64,000 nt of DNA, taken from Sulfitobacter sp. S223 (GTDB lineage: Bacteria > Pseudomonadota > Alphaproteobacteria > Rhodobacterales > Rhodobacteraceae). The position numbers and the translations under genes are program-made. The stretch spans positions 3,596,001 to 3,660,000 of the forward strand of contig NZ_CP083560.1 in NCBI RefSeq assembly GCF_025143825.1. The letters run 5' to 3'. Position 1 is the stretch's first letter. Every line of letters begins with the position of its first letter. Shown here one piece after another: positions 54,626 through 62,503 of the stretch. A model generated the notes under the pieces. It saw only the letters and a list, made by a program, of their open reading frames with translations. It made no database searches and was not told the origin of the DNA.

Positions 54626-55542
54626 CCGATATTCCTTTCATCCCTTTTGAAGCAGGTGAAAAGCTGCTCGACTGGATTGCTCTGACCGATGCGCTGGCCG
54701 AAGGTCACAACCTGCCCAAGGCAGAGATCGGGGACACGTTCCTATACCGCGATCCAGACACGCTGCTAAGCCGTGCCGCGTGGATTGACGGGATGGGCAT
54801 GGCTGTGAAGTCAGCCACTGTGTTTCCCGGCAACAGCTCAAAGGGCAAGCCGAATATCAACGGTGGTGTCAGCCTTTATTCGGATACCGATGGCACGCTG
54901 GAAGCGATCATCGACTTTCATCTGGTCACTAAATGGAAAACTGCTGGTGACAGTCTCTTGGCCGCGCGCCGCCTTGCACGCCCGGATTCCACACATATCC
55001 TGCTGGTCGGTGCAGGCACGGTCGCACGGTCTTTGTATGATGCCTATTCTGCGGCCTTCCCGAAGGCGCAGTTCACAGTCTGGAGCCGCACGCGCGCGTC
55101 TTCCGAAGCCTTGGTCGACATGCGGCCCGATGTGACCATCGCTGACGATCTGGAAAGCGCCGTGAGGCAGGCAGATATCATCGGCAGCGCCACCATGGCG
55201 ACCGAGCCAGTGATTAAAGGGGCGTGGCTGCAACCGGGCCAGCACCTTGACCTGATCGGCGCCTACCGCCCTGACATGCGCGAAGTAGATGACGAAGCCT
55301 TACGCCGCGCACGCCTGTTTGTTGACAGTTTCGATACCACCGTTGGCCATATTGGCGAGATCAAGATCCCGCTGGAGACCGGTGCTATCATGCGCGAAGA
55401 CATCATTGCAGACTACTACGATCTTGCCGCCTTTACCCGTTCGTCGAATGAAGAAATCACGATCTGCAAGAATGGTGGCGGCGCACATCTGGACCTGATG
55501 ACCAGTCGCTATATCCTTAAGCAGTGGCGTGCCGCCGGATGA
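54622..55542 (+). CDS. Ornithine cyclodeaminase/mu-crystallin family protein
   Basis: 306 residues. It has a substrate-binding K in LVTKWKTAGDSLLAARRLARPD (residues about 104-125), the NAD-binding glycine loop ILLVGAGTVARSLYDAY and ADIIGSATMATEPVIKGAWLQPGQHLDLIGAYRPDMRE in part. The catalytic Asp is in the DSFDTTVGHIGEI region. It may act as an ornithine cyclodeaminase, alanine dehydrogenase or ketimine reductase; the substrate is not known. AGGAGGAG precedes the ATG. It is coupled to both neighbours. Confidence 0.9.
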   Translation: MTDIPFIPFEAGEKLLDWIALTDALAEGHNLPKAEIGDTFLYRDPDTLLSRAAWIDGMGMAVKSATVFPGNSSKGKPNINGGVSLYSDTDGTLEAIIDFHLVTKWKTAGDSLLAARRLARPDSTHILLVGAGTVARSLYDAYSAAFPKAQFTVWSRTRASSEALVDMRPDVTIADDLESAVRQADIIGSATMATEPVIKGAWLQPGQHLDLIGAYRPDMREVDDEALRRARLFVDSFDTTVGHIGEIKIPLETGAIMREDIIADYYDLAAFTRSSNEEITICKNGGGAHLDLMTSRYILKQWRAAG

Positions 55543-56492
55543 TTTGGCTGCTCGTTCTGGGGGTTCTGGCCGCCGTTGTGGCCACCCCTTTTGTGATAGA
55601 GCATTCTCGATCAGTGATGAGCGATGGTCGCAGGGGTTCTGCCCCCGGGCGGTTTGTCGAGCTTGGTCAGGGCGTCGCGCATTACCATCTGGCTGGTCCT
55701 GCAACAGGACCGCTTGTGGTGTGCGTCCATGGCCTGACCACACCCAGCTTCGTTTGGGCGCCGCTGACCAAAGGGCTTGTGGCGCTGGGATTTAGGGTCT
55801 TGGTGTATGACCTTTACGGGCGCGGTTTCTCCGACCGGCCAGAGGGGCTGCACGATAAGGCCTTCTTCAACCGCCAATTGGACGATCTACTAAGCCATCT
55901 TGATATTGATGAGCCTTTCCACCTGATCGGCTATTCAATGGGCGGCGCCATTGCGGCAGGGTTTGCCGCCACCTATCCCGCCCGTGTGAGGCGGCTGGTA
56001 CTACTGGCCTCTGCTGGCATGACGATACGTGACACACCGCGGCTGCGCTTCATACGCACGCGCGGTAAGGCCGGAAAATGGCTGATGCTTGCCGCCTTTC
56101 CAATTCAGATGCGCCGCGGCATCCGCGCCGAACAGACAGCCCAGATTGTCCCGCCGGAAATCATCGAAGGACAAGAAGCGCAGCTTATTTTTCAGGGATT
56201 CATCCCTGCTGTCATGTCCAGCTTGCGTGGTATCCTTGCCAAACCAATGGAGGGTGAGCATATGGCACTGCGGCGTATCGGGTTACCTGTACTGGCAATT
56301 TGGGGTGCTGAAGACGGCGTCATCCCTGCCAGCGCCATGGGGCAACTGGCGGCTTGGAACCGCGATGTGACACATGAAGTGATCGAGGATGCAGGCCATG
56401 GCCTGCCCTACACCCACACCGAAGCCGTTCTCACGCTGATCGCAGGTTTTTTGCCTGCCCCTGATTCCGATGATTGGGGCCATGACACCTAG
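55539..56492 (+). CDS. Alpha/beta-hydrolase with N-terminal membrane anchor
   Basis: 317 residues. A hydrophobic first segment (MIWLLVLGVLAAVVATPFVI) may anchor or export it. VCVHGLTTPSF (oxyanion), the nucleophile S133 in GYSMGGAIAA, Asp in WGAEDGVIP near 262 and His in DAGHGLPY near 288 complete the triad. Substrate unknown. The ATG overlaps the stop of the ornithine-cyclodeaminase-like gene (ATGA). Confidence 0.87.
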   Translation: MIWLLVLGVLAAVVATPFVIEHSRSVMSDGRRGSAPGRFVELGQGVAHYHLAGPATGPLVVCVHGLTTPSFVWAPLTKGLVALGFRVLVYDLYGRGFSDRPEGLHDKAFFNRQLDDLLSHLDIDEPFHLIGYSMGGAIAAGFAATYPARVRRLVLLASAGMTIRDTPRLRFIRTRGKAGKWLMLAAFPIQMRRGIRAEQTAQIVPPEIIEGQEAQLIFQGFIPAVMSSLRGILAKPMEGEHMALRRIGLPVLAIWGAEDGVIPASAMGQLAAWNRDVTHEVIEDAGHGLPYTHTEAVLTLIAGFLPAPDSDDWGHDT

Positions 56493-56494
56493 AA

Positions 56495-57730
56495 TTAGGC
56501 CGCTGCAAGGCGCACTGGCTTCTCTCGCACCGGTAGATGCACGATGGCGCTGAATGCCCCGACAGCGACACCAATCCACCAAACAGTCGTATAAGTACCG
56601 TAGGCATCGTACATCCGTCCACCAAGCCACACACCTGCAAAGCTACCTAACTGGTGACTGAAAAAGATGATCCCGTAAAGCGTACCCATATAACGCAGCC
56701 CGTAGATATGCGCGATCAGCCCCGATGTCAACGGCACCGTGGCAAGCCAAAGCGACCCCATTGCAACTGAGAAGATGATGACACTCATCGGCGTGATCGG
56801 CAGCATAATGAAAACCGCCGCAATGATTGTGCGGCCTGTGTAAATACCAGCCAGTAAGTATTTTTTAGAATACCGCTTACCAGCCCAGCCAGCCAACAGC
56901 GTACCAGCCACATTCGCGGCCCCGATCAGCGATATCGCGACAGCGCCCAGCGCCGAGGTCGTTGTGATGCCAATATTGTGCAGCACACCACCAGCAAGGA
57001 TCGGACCGCACATTTCAGTGACGAAAGCAGGGAAATGCGCCGTGATAAAGGCCAGCTGATAGCCGCAAGAAAAGAAGCCAAGAAAAATCAGCGTATAGCT
57101 TGGGTCTTTGAAAGCGCGCAGCAGGATGGTGCCCATCGCTTCTTCCAGCTCTGCGCGGTCGGCTTGAACAGGGGCACGCATGAAAGGCAGCGTCAGGATC
57201 ATTGACAGGATTGCTGCCGCAAAGACGATGAACACCGACTGCCAGCTCATCATGCCCAGCAACCATTCAGCCAGAGGTGCGCCGAATATCTGGCCCGCAC
57301 TACCCGCTGCTGTCACAACTGCCAGCGACATTGATCGATTGTCGTCAGATGCCGCGCGGCCCACAACCGCCAAGATCACACCAAAGCCCGTGCCAGCGAT
57401 GCCAAACCCGACAAGCCACGCGTAAGTCTGGTGCGCAATCGGAGTGTCTGAGCCAGCCGACAGGATCAAGCCCAGTGCATAGATCACAGCCCCGATAATA
57501 ATAGCCTTACGATCGCCGATCTTCTCTGCCATCGCACCGAAAAATGGTTGCCCGATACCCCATGCAAGGTTCTGGATCGCAATCGCGAGCGAGAATTCAG
57601 CGCGCAACCAACCGTATTCCTCAGCGATGGGAATCTGGAACACGCCAAAAGAGGCGCGGATCGCAAAGCTCACCATGATTATGACGCAACCCACAATCAA
57701 TACAGGCGAGAACAGAGGTGATTTTTCCAA
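56495..57730 (-). CDS. MFS transporter, oxalate/formate-antiporter-like
   Basis: 411 residues, about 12 membrane helices. The first helix leads into FGVFQIPIAEEYGW, WGIGQPFFGAMAEKIGDRKAI in part, and the second half has GTLYGIIFFSHQLGSFAGVWLGGRMYDA in sections. This matches the OFA/monocarboxylate subgroup. The start codon is TTG at 57730 with GGAG 7 bases before it. It is divergent from zapE. Confidence 0.87.
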   Translation of the reverse strand: MEKSPLFSPVLIVGCVIIMVSFAIRASFGVFQIPIAEEYGWLRAEFSLAIAIQNLAWGIGQPFFGAMAEKIGDRKAIIIGAVIYALGLILSAGSDTPIAHQTYAWLVGFGIAGTGFGVILAVVGRAASDDNRSMSLAVVTAAGSAGQIFGAPLAEWLLGMMSWQSVFIVFAAAILSMILTLPFMRAPVQADRAELEEAMGTILLRAFKDPSYTLIFLGFFSCGYQLAFITAHFPAFVTEMCGPILAGGVLHNIGITTTSALGAVAISLIGAANVAGTLLAGWAGKRYSKKYLLAGIYTGRTIIAAVFIMLPITPMSVIIFSVAMGSLWLATVPLTSGLIAHIYGLRYMGTLYGIIFFSHQLGSFAGVWLGGRMYDAYGTYTTVWWIGVAVGAFSAIVHLPVREKPVRLAAA

Positions 57731-57750
57731 GGTGTGTCTCCGCTATAATC

Positions 57751-57764
57751 GCGCAAGATTGCGC
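57751..57764. promoter_or_regulatory. Palindrome between the MFS and zapE genes
   Basis: GCGCAA-GA-TTGCGC, 20 bases before the MFS start codon and next to a TATAAT at 57744-57749 on the plus strand. It could be an operator for either gene; -35 elements are unclear. Confidence 0.35.
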
Positions 57765-57842
57765 AACCGTGCTGCCCCCGTCAATCAGCCGATTGTATGC
57801 ACACACTTTTCAACCGCGCCGCATGGCGATAGGGATTTGTCC

Positions 57843-58904
57843 ATGACAAGCCTCAGCACCCTATACGACCAGATGATCACCGACGGCACCCTGCGCCCGG
57901 ACCCTGCCCAAGTAGCGGTCCTGCCAGAGTTTGACCGCATTCGCGAAGCACTATTGCAGCCTGTAAAGAAGGGGCTGTTCCGCAAAGCGCCAGAACCACC
58001 AAAGGGTCTTTATCTCTGGGGCGGTGTCGGTCGCGGAAAATCCATGATCATGGATCTTTTTGTAAATACCCTCGACGGTATTCCCGCGCGCCGCGTGCAT
58101 TTCCATGCGTTCATGCAAGAAATCCACAGCGCTATGCACGAGGCACGCAAGACAGGCGTAGATGATGCCATTGCTCCGGTTGCGAAAGCAGTGAGCAGTT
58201 CGGTCAAGTTGCTGGCCTTTGACGAAATGCAGATCACAGACATCACCGACGCGATGATTGTAGGGCGCCTGTTTCAGGCGCTTTTTGCTGACGGTGTCGT
58301 TGTTATCACCACGTCAAACCGGATACCGGATGACCTGTATAAAGACGGTCTGAACCGTGATCTTTTTGTGCCTTTCATCGAACTGATCAAAGAAAAGATG
58401 GTCGTGCATGAATTGGTGAGCCCGACCGATTACCGACAGGACCGGTTGGCCGGCAGTCCGGTGTATTTCACCCCGGTCAATGCCGATAGCCGCGAAGCAA
58501 TGGATGCCGTCTGGCGCGATCTTACGGGCGGCGACGCAGGGCCGCTTACGCTGCGCGTGAAAGGCCGCGATGTCGTTATACCGATGTTCCGTAACGGGAT
58601 CGGGCGCGCACGCTTTCACGCCCTGTGCGGTCAGCCGCTTGGCCCAGCCGACTATCTGGCTGTCGCCGAGGCGCTCAAGGTTCTGATGCTTGATGACATC
58701 CCTTCGCTGGGCCGTAGTAATTTTAATGAGGCAAAGCGCTTTGTCACGCTGATCGATGCGCTTTATGAGGCGCGCGTGCGTCTTATCTGCTCGGCGGCGG
58801 CCAAACCAGAAATGCTATATCTGGAAGGTGAAGGCACGTTTGAATTTGAGCGCACCGCGTCACGCCTTCGCGAGATGCAAAGCGAGGATTGGGGCGAGAC
58901 TTAG
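57843..58904 (+). CDS. zapE: Cell division protein ZapE (AFG1-like ATPase)
   Basis: 353 residues. Walker A GGVGRGKS (60-67), Walker B LLAFDEMQITD near 122, sensor-like ITTSNRIPDDLYKDGLNR near 158 and FVTLIDALYEARVRLICSAA at the C-terminus match ZapE/AFG1. It is an ATPase that acts at the division ring in E. coli. The frame is open further upstream, but MTSLSTLYDQMI is the natural start. It ends overlapping the stop of a small membrane protein gene on the other strand. Confidence 0.92.
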   Translation: MTSLSTLYDQMITDGTLRPDPAQVAVLPEFDRIREALLQPVKKGLFRKAPEPPKGLYLWGGVGRGKSMIMDLFVNTLDGIPARRVHFHAFMQEIHSAMHEARKTGVDDAIAPVAKAVSSSVKLLAFDEMQITDITDAMIVGRLFQALFADGVVVITTSNRIPDDLYKDGLNRDLFVPFIELIKEKMVVHELVSPTDYRQDRLAGSPVYFTPVNADSREAMDAVWRDLTGGDAGPLTLRVKGRDVVIPMFRNGIGRARFHALCGQPLGPADYLAVAEALKVLMLDDIPSLGRSNFNEAKRFVTLIDALYEARVRLICSAAAKPEMLYLEGEGTFEFERTASRLREMQSEDWGET

Positions 58905-59113
58905 TCGGTCCCAGCCGCGCCAATCAGTACTGACGCGCCAAGACGCGTCACATCGTCAGTATATGCTTCGGGGTGATAGGGCGCTTTCTGGCCCATCAGG
59001 CTCCACGCGCCCAAAGCCATAATGCCAAGCGCGACGGCGCTGGCGATCAGTTGCCTCACCAGCGCGGATTTAGGCACAGAAGACGTTTGCTTTTTCTCGG
59101 TAATTTTGTCCAT
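58901..59113 (-). CDS. Small membrane protein, unknown
   Basis: 70 residues from ATG 59113 (two codons earlier is an alternative). A basic, polar start (KITEKKQTSSVPKSALVRQL) is followed by a helix LIASAVALGIMALGAWSLMG and a tail with RLGASVLIGAAGTD that may be a second weak helix. No family recognised. It overlaps zapE tail to tail by 4 bases and lies downstream of folC. Confidence 0.5.
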   Translation of the reverse strand: MDKITEKKQTSSVPKSALVRQLIASAVALGIMALGAWSLMGQKAPYHPEAYTDDVTRLGASVLIGAAGTD

Positions 59114-59226
59114 GCTCAAGCCTCGATTTTGCGGTTCAGCGCGAAAATTGCGCCGTCCGTTTTAAAGCTGACATAGGAGACTGTTTGATCAATGGTCAAT
59201 GAGGCCGAGCGCTTATCTAGTGGGCG

Positions 59227-60501
59227 CTAGCTATTATACCGCAAGATGTTGCCTGCAAGATACAGCGAACCACAGATCAACACACGCGCTTGAGGCTCCT
59301 GCGCGACGATTTCCTTAAGCGCTGAAACAACATCCAAAGCCTGTGTTGCGTTCATACCAACCGCGTGCGCCGCAGCGGCAGTGGTTTCTGCAGGAAGGGT
59401 CGCCGCTTCGCCCGGAATAGAGACCGCATGCAGACCAGCCACATGTGGCGCAAGCGGGTCCAGATAACCTTTGATATCCTTGGTATTGAGCATGCCGCAG
59501 ATCAAATAGGTCGGCACTTTTGGCAGTTCGGCCAACAAGGCCGCAATCGCGTGACCTGCTGCGGGGTTGTGCCCGCCATCCAGCCATAGTTCTGACTGCC
59601 CTGCCGCCTCTACCAACGGGCCATGCCTGAGGCGCTGCATCCGCGCCGGCCATTGCGCTTGCGTCACAGCACCCTCACAGGCAGCGGCGTCAAATCCCAA
59701 AGCGCGCAATGTGGCAATCGCTCCGCCTGCATTTTGAACCTGATGAAGGCCCGGAAGGTTGGGAAGCGGCAAATCAAGTAGGCCCTGCTCGTCCTGATAG
59801 ATCATGCGCCCTGCTTCGCGGTGCGCATGCCATTGCTGGCCGTAAATGCTGAGTGGCGCCAAGTTACGGGCGGCGACGGCTTCGATTACTTCCAGACCAG
59901 CCTCTTGCTGCGGACCAACAATGCACGGCACACGCCGCTTGATTATGCCTGCTTTTTCGTCGGCGATTTCAGCCAGCGTTTCCCCGAGGTATTGCTGGTG
60001 ATCAAGGTCAACCGGCGTGATCACCGTGGCCACTGGTGCACCAACCACGTTGGTCGCGTCCAGACGCCCGCCCAAGCCAACCTCTAACAACGTATAATCT
60101 GCGGGCGTGCGGGAGAACGCCAGCAGGGCTGCGCAGGTGGTAATCTCGAAGTAGGTGATGTTTTCGCCGCCGTTGGCAGCATAGCATTCGTCCAGAACCT
60201 CTGTCAGCGCCTCTTCGGTGATGAGCGTTCCAGCCAGCCGAATACGTTCATGAAAGCGCGCAAGGTGCGGCGACGTGTAAGCGTGCACAGTCTTTCCAGC
60301 CGCCTCTAGCCCCGCCCGGATCATCGCCTGCGTAGAGCCTTTGCCATTGGTACCTGCGATGTGAATAACCGGTGGCAGCTTGTCCTGAGGATTCCCCAAC
60401 GCCTCCAGCAGACGCAGCATCCTGTCCAATGTCAGATCAATAATCTTTGGATGAAGCGCCATCATCCGTTCAAGGATCACGTCAGAGGATGCGGAGGTCA
60501 T
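59227..60501 (-). CDS. folC: Folylpolyglutamate/dihydrofolate synthase
   Basis: 424 residues. IHIAGTNGKGSTQAM holds the P-loop (about 45-59), TSPHLARFHERIRL is the folate-binding loop, and LEVGLGGRLDATNV and DLDHQQYLGETL follow. The C-terminal domain has LWLDGGHNPAAGHA. It adds glutamates to folates and dihydropteroate. It lies downstream of accD (101-base gap), a conserved accD-folC order. Confidence 0.95.
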   Translation of the reverse strand: MTSASSDVILERMMALHPKIIDLTLDRMLRLLEALGNPQDKLPPVIHIAGTNGKGSTQAMIRAGLEAAGKTVHAYTSPHLARFHERIRLAGTLITEEALTEVLDECYAANGGENITYFEITTCAALLAFSRTPADYTLLEVGLGGRLDATNVVGAPVATVITPVDLDHQQYLGETLAEIADEKAGIIKRRVPCIVGPQQEAGLEVIEAVAARNLAPLSIYGQQWHAHREAGRMIYQDEQGLLDLPLPNLPGLHQVQNAGGAIATLRALGFDAAACEGAVTQAQWPARMQRLRHGPLVEAAGQSELWLDGGHNPAAGHAIAALLAELPKVPTYLICGMLNTKDIKGYLDPLAPHVAGLHAVSIPGEAATLPAETTAAAAHAVGMNATQALDVVSALKEIVAQEPQARVLICGSLYLAGNILRYNS

Positions 60502-60602
60502 ACAGAAACATCTTTCTAAGAGAGCGCTGAGAGCAAAGACTAGATCGCGTCACTGACGAACGAGACATCACCCCATCCTTTTGCTTACGGCCAACCCCGA
60601 AA

Positions 60603-61547
60603 TTACTTTGAAGGCTTCGCGGTCTTTTCTTCCGTCTCGACTGGCGACAATTCGTGGGGAACTTCGGCAGGCGCAGGCAGATCACCACGCACGGCAGGGG
60701 GCATGCCCATCAACATACGCGTAATTGTGATCAGTTCATCACGCATTTGCGGACGCGGTGTTACGCGGTCAAGCATACCATGCTCCAGCAAATATTCGGC
60801 GCGCTGAAAGCCCTCGGGCAGCTTTTCGCGGATGGTCTGTTCGATCACGCGGGGACCCGCAAAACAGATAAGCGCGTTCGGTTCGGCGATGTGGACGTCA
60901 CCCAACATCGCGTAGCTTGCTGTGACACCGCCCGTGGTCGGATGCGTCAGTACAACGATATAAGGCAGGTCCGCTTCCTTTAGCATTTGCACCGCGACAG
61001 TTGTGCGCGGCATTTGCATCAAGCTCAAAATGCCTTCTTGCATGCGCGCGCCACCCGCGGCCGAGAAAAGGATCAGCGGCCGTTTCAGTTTCACCGCTTC
61101 TTCGGCAGCAGCGATGATTGCGTTGCCGACATACATGCCCATGGACCCAGCCATAAAGCTGAAATCCTGTGCGCAAGCGACGATCGGCGTGCGCCCGATC
61201 TCACCGGACGCGACCAGCATCGCCTCGGCCTCTTCGGTCTGCTTTTGCGCTGCGCGCAAGCGGTCTGGGTATTTCTTCTGGTCACGGAACTGGAGCGGAT
61301 CAACAGTTGGTGCAGGCACCTTCACTTCGTTGAAGATACCGCCATCAAACAGCGCCGCAAAACGATTGCGCGGAGAGATGTGCATATGGTGGCCGCAATT
61401 GGTGCAGACGTTCAGATTGTCACTAACTTCACGGTGAAACAGCATCGTGCCGCATTCATCGCATTTCGTCCAAAGGTTTTCCGGCGTTTCGCGGCGCGAA
61501 AAGATCGAGTTGATCCGTGGACGGACGTAGTTGTTGATCCAGTTCAT
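60603..61547 (-). CDS. accD: Acetyl-CoA carboxylase carboxyltransferase subunit beta
   Basis: 314 residues. The N-terminal zinc finger C29, C32, C48 and C51 (CDECG...CTNCG) is followed by the crotonase-like carboxyltransferase domain with LILFSAAGGARMQEGILSLMQM in part, VVLTHPTTGGVTASYAMLGDVHIAEPNA in part, GFAGPRVI-type ICFAGPRVIEQTI and the C-terminal RAEYLLEHGMLDRV. It makes malonyl-CoA with AccA, first step of fatty acid synthesis. GAGG precedes the ATG. The C-terminal 20 residues are acidic and Pro rich, common in this order. Confidence 0.97.
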   Translation of the reverse strand: MNWINNYVRPRINSIFSRRETPENLWTKCDECGTMLFHREVSDNLNVCTNCGHHMHISPRNRFAALFDGGIFNEVKVPAPTVDPLQFRDQKKYPDRLRAAQKQTEEAEAMLVASGEIGRTPIVACAQDFSFMAGSMGMYVGNAIIAAAEEAVKLKRPLILFSAAGGARMQEGILSLMQMPRTTVAVQMLKEADLPYIVVLTHPTTGGVTASYAMLGDVHIAEPNALICFAGPRVIEQTIREKLPEGFQRAEYLLEHGMLDRVTPRPQMRDELITITRMLMGMPPAVRGDLPAPAEVPHELSPVETEEKTAKPSK

Positions 61548-61606
61548 TACAGCGCCTCGTTACGTTACGTTTCCCTTCAAATAAGGGCCTCGCGCGGGAA
61601 TTGCAA

Positions 61607-62503
61607 TCAGCGGCGCAAGGCCAGCCGTGCAGCCAGCCAGCTGACAAACATCATTGCGAAATCTACCGGCATCCAAGCGCGCACCTCAGCCACATCATTC
61701 ATCCCAAAAGGTGTATGCCACAGGGCCAACCCACCCAAACTGTCTGGCAACGAAGCAATCAACAGCGCCGAAATATTGTTAAAGAAATGAACCGCCAAAG
61801 CTGGCCCAAGTGAGCCTGACCGCGCCGTCAAATCTGCCATCAGCAATCCGAATACGCCTGCCCAAACCGTGATCATGACGGCGTTTTCGCCTGCCTCTGC
61901 CGGCTGGTAATGGCCGATCGCGAACAGCACAGATGGGACAACCATCCACACTAAAGGAGAGCGGAAGCGCGCGCCAAGCTGCTGCTGTAGATAGCCCCTG
62001 AAAAAGATCTCTTCGGCGCTGATCTGCACAAAGACAGCCACCAACGACAGTGGCAGCAACATCATCCACAAACCCGCTGACATGTTAGCGACCATCGGCG
62101 CACCGAACCCGTACGGGGGTAGCACCATCAGCGTCAGCCCCAGTATAACGAGGGTTCCAAACACACGAAAAAACTGTGGCACAGCAAGGACCAGCGGCCC
62201 AATGACACTCAGCATGTCACGTTGGTGCAAAAGCTTCACCACAATGAACACACTGGCGGTGATCAACCCGAAGCTGACCAACAGAATATACATGGCAAGG
62301 GGCGTGCTGCCAGAGATCAACTCTGCCTCAAACGCAGGACGATAGCGTGTCAGTTCGGACAATGCCTGATTAAAGAACAATGCAAGCAGGATGTAGAGGG
62401 CAACCATTGCCACGATTCCGGCAACCGTGCGCCAAATTTCCGCACGCGGAGCAGCTGCAACTGTATGAATACAGTGGGCCCGATAGTCGGGAAGCAAGCG
62501 CAT
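61607..62503 (-). CDS. CPBP-family intramembrane metalloprotease
   Basis: 298 residues, eight or so membrane helices. The Abi/CPBP motifs are present: EEIFFRGYLQQQLG (EExxxR, near 165), FAIGHYQPAEAG (FxxxH) and HFFNNISA (HxxN). Relatives process prenylated CaaX-type proteins or peptides, or act in bacteriocin immunity. The target is unknown. The ATG is fused to the stop of the upstream ABC gene (TAATG), so it is coupled. Confidence 0.9.
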   Translation of the reverse strand: MRLLPDYRAHCIHTVAAAPRAEIWRTVAGIVAMVALYILLALFFNQALSELTRYRPAFEAELISGSTPLAMYILLVSFGLITASVFIVVKLLHQRDMLSVIGPLVLAVPQFFRVFGTLVILGLTLMVLPPYGFGAPMVANMSAGLWMMLLPLSLVAVFVQISAEEIFFRGYLQQQLGARFRSPLVWMVVPSVLFAIGHYQPAEAGENAVMITVWAGVFGLLMADLTARSGSLGPALAVHFFNNISALLIASLPDSLGGLALWHTPFGMNDVAEVRAWMPVDFAMMFVSWLAARLALRR